A stretch of DNA of 64,000 nt from Henricia sp. BOLD:AAB3569 (Eukaryota > Echinodermata > Asteroidea > Spinulosida > Echinasteridae): NCBI GenBank assembly GCA_037783545.1, contig JBBELK010000329.1, forward strand, positions 2,060,501 through 2,124,500, written 5' to 3'. A model generated the notes under the pieces. That model was given only the letters and a program-made list of their open reading frames with translations, was not told the DNA's origin and searched no databases. Below, one piece after another: positions 1 to 11,200 of this stretch. Both the position numbers and the translations under genes were made by a program. The stretch's first letter is position 1, and the number at the start of each line of letters is the position of its first letter.

Positions 1-1
1 G

Positions 2-607
2 TTTCTAGGTATCTTTATTGATAACAAACTCTCGTGGAAAACACATATAGATTACACATGTAAAGTAGTTTCCAAAAATATTGGTGTGATTAATCGCCTA
101 AAGCATTTACTTCCGAATGATATTTGCATCATGTTGTACAACAGTTTGATATTATCTTACATTAACTATGGTATATTAGCATGGGGAAATGCTTGTAATC
201 AATATGTCTCTCGAATACTACTACTTCAAAAAAGAGTTATACGCATTATTTCTCATTCTGACTATCGAGCTCACACTGACCCTCTTTTTAAACATTACGA
301 ATTACTAAAAGTGAATGATATTTATCTTTACCAACTAGGCATATTCATGTTTCAATTATCAAAAAATAATGTTCCAAAGTATTTACAATTGCCCTTTATA
401 AAAAACGAACACCTCCATAGTCATTACACTAGGCAGGTCCATCACTACCATCTTCAAGCAATTCGTACAAATCTTGGGAAGAAATGTGTCACATTCGAAG
501 GTCCAAAGCTATGGAATACTCTTGATCCTAATTTGAAAAGTCAAGAAAAGTTACCAGCATTTAAAACAGAATTTAAAACTTTCCTCCTTACTAAATATGC
601 CGATTAA
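2..607 (+). pseudogene. C-terminal fragment of a non-LTR retrotransposon reverse transcriptase
   Basis: The frame is open from the window edge (base 2) to the stop at 607. It starts with an FLGIFIDNKLSW-like segment typical of the RT thumb region, then a helical segment with LYNSLILSYINYGILAWG, and ends with a KLWN...FKTEFKTFLL tail. This order is characteristic of the end of ORF2 in Jockey/CR1-like LINEs. The catalytic part lies outside the window. A T-rich sequence follows the stop, but no clear poly-A or TSD is seen. It is a dead or partial element rather than a host gene. Confidence 0.85.
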
Positions 608-1300
608 AATGTTTTGTTATTTTTATTATATATAAACAATCAACAAAATTATGATTCCTTAACTATGTATGAATGGCAGTTTTTTTTCCTGCCCAGCTCT
701 GCATTGTGTTAACTAAACCTACTTGCCATATTTGCTTAATCTACTTACCTTAACTCGTTTTGCTGCTTTGTTTGTTGAACTCACACACAGCTCAACTTGG
801 TAAATATTTCCCCGGTGTAAACAGAAACAAACTATAGTACCTGACACAACGTGTCACCGTATATAGGCGTTGTAATAACCCCACACGCCTTATGCAAATA
901 CGGTCACCGGGAAACATCCAAGGAGTTTTGCTTGAAGTTATCACATTGACAACCAACTAAAGCTGACGTACGTGTATAGGTCTACTTGACGGTACTACTC
1001 CGAAAGGTTACTGCAGGTGTACGTTAAAACCAGTGAACTGTTTAATAGCAATGGACATTTTAGATTACCAGCGAATGTTTAGATCCAATTACCCTGGCAA
1101 CTGACGTCACACTTTAAATTAGTATAATCTATAAGAAGAGCTCTTTTGCCGTACTTTTCCTTTTTTTTTTCTTTTAAATTTTGCAATCCTTCTCTTCGAA
1201 TCTAGATCATGCATGCCGCGTTGCATGATGAACGTAGAGCCGGACAATTATTGGGCAGTCATGCACATTTTAGTCCGGCCATGGTCGTCACCTTCATTCA
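608..1300. other. non-coding stretch with a degenerate small repeat
   Basis: No gene is seen. Bases about 1025-1112 resemble a dispersed family also found at 25.1, 48.9 and 58.9 kb, with an 'accagtgaactg' start and a 'ccctggcaactgacgtcac' end. Otherwise nothing is recognised. Confidence 0.5.
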
Positions 1301-1303
1301 TAT

Positions 1304-1470
1304 GCAGCACGATATGTGGCAAACGGACTACCACCATTGTTCCCCTATTGTGTCTCAAACATCCAAGGAATTTCCAAGGAATTCGTTTCAGTTTTTAGGG
1401 GGGATTGGTGCGTTAACAAAAGGGAAGAGTGTGTTGAGGTATATCTGCTACGTGCTGCGGCACGTACCGA
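1304..1470. mobile_element. MITE, 'cacgatatgtggcaa' family, copy 1
   Basis: It shares its left end (gcagcacgatatgtggcaa), a central 'ccaaggaattt' motif and a 'ttaacaaaagggaagagtg' block with copies at 15.06-15.25 kb (inverted) and 17.42-17.67 kb. The right end is diverged. Non-coding. Confidence 0.6.
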
Positions 1471-1658
1471 GACGAGAAAACAATCAAAAACCATGACCCT
1501 GTTTTTTTGAAATTGCAGTCCCTGTGTTATCTAAATTGGTTCCCGAACTGAAACCTACTGTCTGTACTGAAAATATTCACAAAAGGTTCAAATGTAGAAA
1601 TATAAAAGCGATATGGACGTCATCCAACGTGCACAACATACACGGCACCTTGCTGCGA

Positions 1659-1771
1659 CAATAGACTGTCGAAGTGAATACGTCATCTTTTGTTGGTTGC
1701 CTAGGCAATTGGCTCTAAAATAGAGCCAATTGCCATGGCAACTACGTCACACTTCGGCTGTCTATAGTTCT
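1659..1771. mobile_element. small inverted-repeat element (MITE-like)
   Basis: The ends 'gacaatagactgtcgaagtg' and 'cacttcggctgtctatag' are inverted repeats. The middle carries 'caattggctct...agagccaattg'. Relatives of the right half occur at 12.44-12.60 kb and 27.99-28.11 kb. Confidence 0.6.
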
Positions 1772-1844
1772 CACAGACGAAAAGTACACTTCAAAAGAGT
1801 CGTTGCCGTATCTGCACAAAATTCGCGCCGCAAAAAATAATACT

Positions 1845-1975
1845 AGACAACTCGTACCCGCCCGGGACAACTCGAACCCGGGACAATTCGAACCCGGGAC
1901 AACTCGACCCCTGGACAACTCGTACCCGAGACAACTCGTACCCGAGACAACTCGTACCCGGGACAACTCGTACCC
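1845..1975. repeat. tandem array of a ~17-bp 'acaactcgtacccggg' unit
   Basis: About eight imperfect copies of a 16-18 bp unit alternate between 'cgaacccggg' and 'cgtacccg'. The reverse complement of the same unit recurs near 2405-2485, so the two arrays may be sub-terminal repeats of a single element of about 0.65 kb. The sequence between them (1980-2400) carries repeated 'cggcaaa' words and no gene. Confidence 0.7.
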
Positions 1976-2559
1976 CTTTTGTTGTTATAATTTTGGTAAC
2001 TTTTTAAATGTCCTGCGAAACGTCCCCAAAAGTTCCAGCAAACATCGCGGCAAAAGTCAGTAAAGTCGAAACAGATATCAGGGCGAAAGTTTCAACAAAG
2101 TCCTGGCAAATATCCCGGCAAATTTCCAGGCAAAATTGCGCAAAAGTGCCAGGAAATGTTGTGGCAAAAATTGCGGCTGAAATCGGTTTGTAAAACTATT
2201 GCCGGCAAAAGTGCACAAAAACTGGCGCCAAAAGTCCGAAAGTCTTGGCAAACGTCCCGGCAAATTCCCGATAAAGGTCTTCCAAACTTCACGGAAAAAT
2301 GTCGTTCCAACTACAAGTAGGGGGAAAAGTGCCGGGGAAAAGTCTCTACAAAAACAAGTTAGTGAAACGGTTTTATAAAGTGGCGCGCACGTACGTGATA
2401 GAAAGGGTTCGAGTCGTCCCGGGTACAAGTTAACCAGGGTGTCTTTTTTTGGGTTCGAGTTGTCCCGGGTACGAGTTGTCCTGTTTCCGCAAAAAATACC
2501 GATACGTTCGCCAAGGCCGTATAAACACACGGGTTCCAGTGGTCTTCGTCAGTTGTAAT

Positions 2560-2790
2560 TGTCCAGGGATCAATTTCACATTAATGTTAAGACGAGTTCA
2601 ATGCATCCTAATTCCCACAGTCAGCAACGTCCCCAAATAAGAAGAGTGACCATTCCCAAGACGCGTCTTAGCGCTTTGTGAAATCATGTATTCAAATCAT
2701 GCACGTATAAACAGGTCTCACCAGTTAGTACAAATTATTAACTAGCCTCCGAGACCTGGGATTGATTTCACAAAAGTTAAGACGAGTTCA
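2560..2790. repeat. dispersed monomer of the 186-bp satellite family
   Basis: It contains the family landmarks in reverse-complement order relative to the 52-kb array: 'aagacgagttcaa', 'aagaagagtgacc', 'aagacgcgtcttag', 'aggtctcaccagttagtac' and 'gagacctggga'. A second, interrupted set lies at 30.1-30.66 kb. Confidence 0.7.
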
Positions 2791-3316
2791 ACTTTGGGGA
2801 ATTAGCACCTGGTACATGTATAAACTCCTCAAAAAAGTTCGGAAAGTCATATGTCCAGCTGTGCTGCACATCCCCCAATTGCTTAATCATAACAAATGAC
2901 ACATCATGGTAAAGAGGAATAACAGGGCTTTCCAACGATACCAAATTCAAGGGAAATGATTTAGTAACAAGAAAGAAATCGTCAGTCATACTTGACTTTC
3001 CGAACTTTTTTTGAGGAGTTTATTTAGATCAATTGTAACAAGTATCGCCGGTTATATACGATTTTGGACGGCATGTGCTATACACACCTCCGTCTTTTTA
3101 GCCAACAGACAAAGGACTCGGGAAATGCGTTTCAAAAGCTGTAACATTGTGCGTCAAACATTACTGCATTTTGCGGTGCAACATCATGTAGGCCTATATT
3201 CGTCAAAATACACATTAAATATATAATAAATTCCCAACTAAACTTCGGATGGGGCGTTTCGGACTATTTATTGGTACAAAAATACACTATAGCTTTCAAA
3301 AATATACAGAAGGCCA

Positions 3317-3910
3317 GGGCCCATGTGCATAAAAGGCTACTAGGCCTAGTTGGCAACTAAAACGGACTTAGGTTGCTTACTAAGCCTAGTTGATTACTAA
3401 TTGTGATGCATAAAACCCAACTAGATATAGTAACATTCTAAAATTCTGGCAAAAGTTAGAGTTGATCTGGGGTACCTCTAAGTCACTAGATGACAACTAA
3501 TCAGTCTGCCTTTGGACAACATGGCTCGTAGAATCATGGAGCTAAACAACTTTGTGCCTAAGCTTTGCTTCACAATGACGGATTACTTGCAAGTACTGGG
3601 CAGTAATGCAATGTTACAAAGACCCTTAGAAATGAGTTATGCTCAGTTGGAATGTGGTTCGAAGCTCAAACACAATAAACTTGTCTACAAGCCTATTGTA
3701 TCTGACATAATCACCTCCTCTCCAAGGCCATAGCACCCAAATCAGTTACAAACCAAATTGTCCTAGTATGCAACTAGTAAGCAATGTGCCTAGTGAGGTT
3801 TTATGCAACACAAATTAGTTGCCAACTCCGTAGGTAAAAACTAGGGAATTTATAATCTTACTAAGCACTAGTTGGCAGCTAAACTAGTAGCCTTTTATGC
3901 ACATGGGCCC
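3317..3910. mobile_element. 594-bp TIR element, 'gggcccatgtgcataaaaggcta' family, copy 1
   Basis: The ends are inverted repeats of at least 23 bp (gggcccatgtgcataaaaggc / gccttttatgcacatgggccc). An inverted, same-length copy lies at 28639-29232. The interior has a short open frame (3512-3733, 73 codons) that is not recognised; in the other copy it carries an early stop. Sub-terminal 'actaggcctagttg' words repeat at both ends. Non-autonomous DNA transposon. Confidence 0.85.
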
Positions 3911-4365
3911 AGATGTCTCAATAGCTTGCACAAGTAACCATAAAGACCAATAAAAGGCTGTCTTTAGCTGCAGTTTCGCATTATCAATTACAAAATATAA
4001 GACAAGACCATTGTTAAAATGTCTCCAGAAGTTTTAGCTTGCCCAAGATATACTACAATATTGTGCAAAACAGCACAAAACAGTTCCCGACTAAATACCT
4101 TTATAGGTGTGGTTTTGCGCGATTTATTTGTACATTACAATAGGTAATATTTTATTACAAAGGAAAATATTTTATTACAAAACAAGTAAACGGAAAAACC
4201 ATACCAAATTCACGAGCATAACGACCATTAAAAATATTGCTATAGAATGAAATGGAAAAATCACATGCGCTGCATTCAAGGGCCAGTTTTCGCGACCTAT
4301 AGTTATACTGATTCATCCAATACACAGCTTAATTGAAGACCAAAATTGTTCTTTATATAGTTGAA

Positions 4366-4545
4366 TAGACCGTATCGAATAGCCGCCATCTTGTGAGGCA
4401 CCTTTTGTTACTTAAACTATTCAACAATGTAAGCACAATATGTGCAACCATGCATGTCCTCAAGGAACAAAGAAACTGCACTCGTTTTTGGTTATCATCG
4501 CGGAAATAGGATCTTAGTCGAACTGCAATCACATGACACATTCAT
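4366..4545. mobile_element. MITE remnant, 'tagaccgtatcgaat' family
   Basis: Shares 'tagaccgtatcgaatRGCYGCCATC', 'ttgcac...catgcatgtcctcaagg' words with the complete copy at 7757-7900. The right terminus is missing or unrecognisable. Confidence 0.5.
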
Positions 4546-4849
4546 GCAGAACGCCGATTAGCTAACGAAAACCCCAGAGGCGCGCACGACATCCGATTAA
4601 TATAGAGATGTTATGCCAACAGTTAAGCCACACATGATTGGTAAACTGTTCATAAATGGGGGCCGTCAGACGAAATAATTTCTAGTTTACTACCATTACC
4701 ATCTTGATAACATTTTAGATAATAATTCCGAATTTGTTAGAGGGTAATTACAAAACATGTAAACTACTTTTAAGAAACCTTTCACATTTAGGTTGGAATG
4801 GTGTTGGCGTAATTGGGGCGTATTAGGCATTTTAGACCAACTTGGACCT

Positions 4850-5203
4850 TTAGACAAGCACTGCAATATTACTCCCAGGGATCGTTTTGACGGTAGCAAA
4901 GTTGCGACGTCCGTCAATATAAGTAGAGATAACCTTGATGCTCTCCAAGTCAAACGGATCCACGTTGTATGGATTCTCGGACAGAACCACCAGGTCGGCT
5001 TTCTTGCCAACTTCGATGCTGCCGACCTTTTGGTCCAGGTGGAGCTGCCAGGCTGCGTTGATGGTGTAGGCTTTGAGGGCCTCGTGGATAGACACGCGGT
5101 ACTCGGGGCCGTATGGTGTGGTGGGGTCGTCTCGATGGCAGCGAGTTACCGCGGTCTTCATGTTAGCGAAGGGGTTGGGGTTCCCGGGAAATGTTGGGTG
5201 ATC
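4850..5203 (-). CDS. exon 9: amidohydrolase C-terminus and stop
   Basis: Starts at Asp566 of [11 protein letters not shown], the catalytic Asp position, then [42 protein letters not shown] and a stop at 4850. The C-terminus follows the family pattern; no transmembrane or GPI tail is seen. Confidence 0.92.
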   Translation of the reverse strand, partial: DHPTFPGNPNPFANMKTAVTRCHRDDPTTPYGPEYRVSIHEALKAYTINAAWQLHLDQKVGSIEVGKKADLVVLSENPYNVDPFDLESIKVISTYIDGRRNFATVKTIPGSNIAVLV

Positions 5204-8200
5204 CTGAAACACAATAATAAAACCAACATTTTGAAGACATTCGAAGTGGCGAAGTTACTATATGTTATGGCTTCAGACTTGATGCATGTCACGTAGAATA
5301 GACCCTTTTCACCGACGGACATGACAGGGGACAGGTTTTCATATTTAAATGACGTGACAATAGATTCACGAAGTGTCTACCCGTGCATGATGTATACGGT
5401 GACAATGTGACTTTCCCTTGTCATGGCCGCCCGTGCAATGTAATGCCAAATAATCTGTAAAGTTGTACCAGTCTTTTTAGGAAAATGTTTTCTTTCATTT
5501 TTTTCAGAAACCTCCCTGCGCCGAGACTTTAAAGTCATTCGGACTCGGTCATCATTGTAATGGCACAACCAAGTGTGTGTGATGATTACGTGTGCCCTAT
5601 AGCGCAGGATTGTCTCTTCAAACAGGCCAGTGGAATATTACTTGTACATGTAAATATCGCCCTCAAATAATCCTCCAGTTTCCACAACCAAAACATGGCT
5701 GCCATGAATTTAGCCAATGAGGAACTTTGGTTGCCGACGACCAAAGCTGGGGTCTGTTTTCGCGACCGTAACCAGTAACATGTTTCTGGCATAATTATTG
5801 ATTCGACCAATGAACGGCTTCAGCAGCCGATTTCACGAAACAGTGCGTAACTTGCGCCATAAACGGTTATGGCGCAAGACTTACGCCATAAAGTTATGCC
5901 GTAGCTGCGCAACGTTTATTTTTTCACTTTAGCACTTGTAACTTCTAGGACGAGGCTAATTTCTAGTTTATCAACGACTATTTGATGCTTGCGCTTGATA
6001 AAATAGTCGTACATAAAACATACGTCGTTGTTTTTCACAAATTTTGCACGGTCATCATGGCTGCCGTCGCGAGTCATAATGCGTCGAGTCGCAGATTTCA
6101 CCGATAAAGGCCGTTTTCTACAAACGGAAGGCTGGGGTTCAGTTCGTTGACGATGCGGTAAATAAGCACGTGTAGCTAGCTGCATTATCGCCATTTTCCA
6201 CTGTCCTACGACACATTTTTCCAACTTACGCCACCAAAAACCATTGCGCAAGTTACGCCACATTTTATGGCGTAAGTCGGCGAGTTGCGCCACATCCTGA
6301 TGTGGCGCATGTTTCGTGAAACGCTTATTAACTTATTGCGCAAGTTACGCAATAACTTATGGCATAAGTGGACTTACGCAATTGCGTAAAGTTTCGTGAA
6401 ATCGGCTGCAGGTGCCGACAACCAAAGCTCGTCATTGGTTGAATCCGCAGTTACGTCAGAAACATTTTTCTGGTCGAGGTCGAGAAAACGGCCCCTGATA
6501 ATTGGTTGAATCAGTGATTCACGTCAGACACAATTCTGGTGAAGTTCTCCTAAACATGCTTCTATCAAGGACAAATCGTGTTTACACTGGTCCCGAGCTC
6601 GGGATCAAGATTGATCCCCTGATAAGAATGCATCAGTGTTAACCACAATGGTCCCAAGTGCCGCGTTTACATTCTGTAGTTGATCTCGAGCGTGGTGCCA
6701 GAAGTTGCAGTCAAAGGTCATGCTCTGTGTGCATGTACTGATCTATGTGTGCATAGTTGTGCATGTACAGTGGTACAAGGCCTCTTGAATTTCGCGGGCT
6801 TTTCCCGCGAAATTGTGGAGCGGATGTGGCAGGATGCGGGATCGAACCCTCCGGCAACGCGAGACCAAAATCTCGGGGTCTGATCCGGGGCCAATTTGGT
6901 CCCGAGAGCGTTCGTGATCCAGGGCTGATCCCGAGCTCGGTGTTCGACTCCGAGCTCAAGTGTCACCTCGCACGCGTAAAACACGCAAGCATACTGGCAA
7001 CCCGATTTTTAAGAACATGGACATCAATCTTGTACGTACCTGATGGATAGTCCAAATCACATTGCTCTCGGTCGCTGCTGATAGTGGTGTCCAACGGTTG
7101 ACTCGATCAAGACCGAAGATGTCGTTGGCGTAAGTTGGAGCATAGAAGCGGAGATGGTCCACAAAGAATGAAAGGCCGATGTCGAGTTTGCCAGCTCGTT
7201 TAATCTGGTCGACGGTCATCAAGCCAAGGTGCTCAATACGATGCCGGTTGTCAAAGTTGGGATACTCGGCCAAGATCTATCGAATAAATCAAAAGACAAC
7301 ACCAATTGACAATTTTTAAATTTGCACTGAAAGCCTCGTTTCAATTCAGATGCCGAGCCATTGTTTTACGTCACGCGTCTTTTCATTTCCAAATTTTATC
7401 ATAAAAGAAAGCACTGGGACCATCGTTTCCAATAACAATTTGAAATTCTTCTGCAACAGGTGTACGAGTACTTTTTAATTATCGTGGTTTACAAGAACAC
7501 TGTTGATACAGCATTCTGCTTATAACGTGGAAACTTTGGGGTCCCAACTCATTGTTCTTCATATGATTGTTTCTATGCCTGATAATGTTCCTGTTATAAC
7601 GAGGTAGCCTTCAAAGTCCCAAAGACCTCACGAGGTCCGACTATAGACCATTTACACCGGCAATGTAAATGTTATGAAAATTAATAGATCAACAAAGCGC
7701 CTATACTTGTGTATTGTGACAATGTGTTTGCCCCAAGATAGCCGACAGCAAAGTCTATATAGACCGTATCGAATGGCTGCCATCATGTAGGGCAGTTTTT
7801 GTACCTTGAGGACATGCATGGTTGCACATTTATTTTGTGCTCTCATTGAATTTAAATATCTAACGTTGCCCCACGATAAGGCACCTATTCGATACGGTCT
7901 ACGGTCGGAGCATATGGTTCTTGATATGATAGACAAACACAGGCTTACCTGTTCCAATGCATGCAAGACCTGCCCAGCCGCTCTCTCTCCGTGTGCGTGG
8001 ATTGCGACCTGCCTTCCATGCAGATGGAATCTCCTGACCGTATCTAACAAAGCCTGGTTATCTATGTTCAGATGCCCGTAGGTGGGTGCCTTAGGAAAGC
8101 CGAGGTTCTCGGTCAGCGGTGTATTCAGATACGGTTCTCGGATGGCTGCAGTTCCAGTATGTGGTGAACCATCAGCTATTAGTTTGATTCCAGTCTCCCA

Positions 8201-11200
8201 AAGCCTTGAGCTGTAGTTGCCAATGCCTCCTCCCAAAGGGTCTTGGGGTAAGGCCGGGTTGTCGTCTGTCATGGGAATCATGAGCCTGTACAGAGCTGGA
8301 AAAGGTTTATAAGATTCATCACAGGTATTTTCCTGACAACACCAATTTTCATTTCATCTGTACATTTTATATGACAGATGCTTTACCAGCTGAGCCATGG
8401 TGCACACTCTGGTTTTTTCAACAAACTCAATCAAGCATCGATTTATATGACTGGAGCAATATGTGCACGGATCTTCTAAAGACTATATAAACACTTTGCA
8501 AGACGGTAATCGTAGGGGACAAGCGCCAACTGAGGGGACTGTGTTCCTATTATCACATCATTTGAATAAGAAAACCTACTCACAAACATGGCCGCTTGAG
8601 CGAAGGGTCTATATTAGTATACATTGAGAGGAGAGACCATAAGCTCACCGATTCGCAGAGGAAATGTTTCAGCGCTGCTCAAATGCTGCAGCAGCCCGTC
8701 CACACCCGAGTTGGGTTGATATACCAACTCGGTGACGGTGGTAAAGCCAGCTGCGGCGAACAGATGAAACTGTCCCAGTAAAGCCTGAACGATCGCCATG
8801 GGGTCGCCTTGCTGCTCGTAGGCCGTGTTCAAGACATGCGCGATCGGCGGTACCTCGAAGAGCTGGCCCGTAGGATTGCCGTCAGCATCCCGCACGATCG
8901 TTCCCCCGACAGGGTTCGGCGTGACCTTTGTGTACTGATTTGGAAACAAAGTAAGAATTCCTGGGTCATATTGTCGGTTTCAATTAGCAGAGATATAGGG
9001 GGTCGTTTTCCTGAAATGGAAATGATCCCAATTACTATTGAATTAGTACTGGTATTAATTTGGTTCTGTAAGCAAAACAACTGCACGAGAAGTATTTCCT
9101 CCAGCCAAACAAATTGAGAAGTGAAGCAAAATATATTCACTTCTGATGCTCGTGTCGATTCCAGTTATAAATCGAAAACAATTGAACCCAGTACTCACAT
9201 TTACTGCATTGAGAGCCGGTTGGTTGACCCAGGCCACGTGACCACTCTGACCCATCACAAAAATGGGAAGAGTCGAGGAGAAAGTCTCATCCAGGAATTT
9301 GGCGCTGAGGCTTGGGAGATCGCGGATGAGCTCTGGGTCCCAGCCGAAAAAAACGGTCCATGGTTTGGAAGGATCTTGAGAAATACTGTCGAGGACCTCC
9401 ATCATCTTGGAACGGACTTCAGCATACGACCTGTTGGACAAGTACAGAGATACTACATAGACAAGTTTTTGATGAATTTCAAAGTTTCATCAATAACGAT
9501 GGTCCGAGTGCTTTTGTGGTAAAATTTGCAAATAAAAACACGCTTGACGTAATACAATGTTTTAACGTCTGAAAGAGGCTGCCAGCGTCGATATGAAACT
9601 TGTCAATAACTAGTGGTTGAATGTTAAACAGCTAGAATCCCCCCGTCCACAAGTTTTCCTGTTTATCATGGAGGCGTTTGTGTCTACAACACCATCACAA
9701 CTCGTTTTCCACAAAAAATCGACAGGCTTTTGCTTAAAACGCAAAGCAGTTTCGACCCTCTTCACCCGAAATTCTGAAACGCTCGAGGTCACTTGGTTTG
9801 TTTATCAACAGGGTTTTGACGTCATCCTGAGAAACACAAAACGGCCTGTGCAGTATTGAATGGAAAATACACGAAGTGAATGTTTATCATGCCTGTTTTG
9901 TCCTTGTAATACGTAATACAAAATACAAACGTGAAAAACACTTCATGTAATATGACAACAATCTACTATACATGTTTTGTGAAAAAACTATGAAATTGTG
10001 GCTCACAATGAAACTCTTTTGAAGTAAATACTGGTGCATTGCGACGGGTGGTTTTGTCACGAAACGAACGGCATTCACAGCGGTCTGTGTACGGCATGGA
10101 ACGCGTCCTGCGGGGCCGTAGTTCCCACGTGTTTGAACATCGGCCGGTACAAGTTATAGAATGAGCGACTTATTTTTCTCTCTCTTGGTAATAGAAAAGA
10201 AAATCTTTCTGCTCTTTTTTTCCCCATAGTGTCTGGTAAAACATGCAACCACGCAGCTACTGGGCATATCTCTGGCTTTTTAGAACAACAAAATTCTTCA
10301 AAAAACACCATCTAAAAGAGACGGTTTTCCAATTTTTTTTGAGCTAACTATCGTGTTGACTTCTCTTTCTCAGAATTGCGTCACGGGGTCACGCGCATAT
10401 CATGAATACCTAATGAGCGTTTCAGATATCGCGAAAATCTCATTTTCGAAAAGCGCACTTTTGCTTGCAATTTATCCACCTAAAACCGACAATTAAAAAA
10501 TAATAAAAATCCACGTCGGCAAGAGGGATGTTTGGACTATCGAAAAAAGCCTAAATGCTGGATTTTCGTCAAGGGGGATTCTTCCTCTTTAAGTATGAAT
10601 ATGGGATTTCTTTCAGGGATAATGACCCAGGGACCGCCGGGATGAATTAATTCTATAGAAATATGGACAAATTTACACATTTTAAAAGTGTTCGCACAAG
10701 AAAGAAAGAAAGACCTGCATACCGCTACTTGCACCCCCACACCTCCATAACAATTTTGGGTATCACCTGTGTTGGTTATCGATGCGAGTCCTTGACTAAG
10801 CTTGGAGAGAGTCTTTAAAACAGATACAGCCACAGATTGGGACTGGAAATATTTGTACCCTAAAAAAGTTCTTCATGATTTGAAGATTAACCGCGAGACA
10901 CTCATATCCGAAGTCACAGGGGTTTGCGGAATTGGGAAATTAATAGAGGTTTAGATGCACATGAATCACGAACGCGAAATGCTTTGAACACTTGGTCATT
11001 ATTCTGAAGAGATCTTAAAACAAATAAAAACAAAAACCGGCATTTTCGTGGCGAGATGAACTTTTGATGCGACCAAGATTCGAGCTCGAGTTTTAAGACC
11101 TCCTCACGAGGTGACCGGTGCTAAAAGAATCACCGCGTTTACGTTCGCGTTTTACGTGCATATACATGTAGACCTCTCTAATAGTAAGCGTTATACTTTT

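Noticed and set aside
3512..3733. 73-codon frame as a host gene
   Set aside because: Lies inside a TIR element; the other copy has a stop at the matching position. Kept only as part of the element.
4793..5296. 167-codon plus-strand frame
   Set aside because: Antisense shadow of the last amidohydrolase exon.
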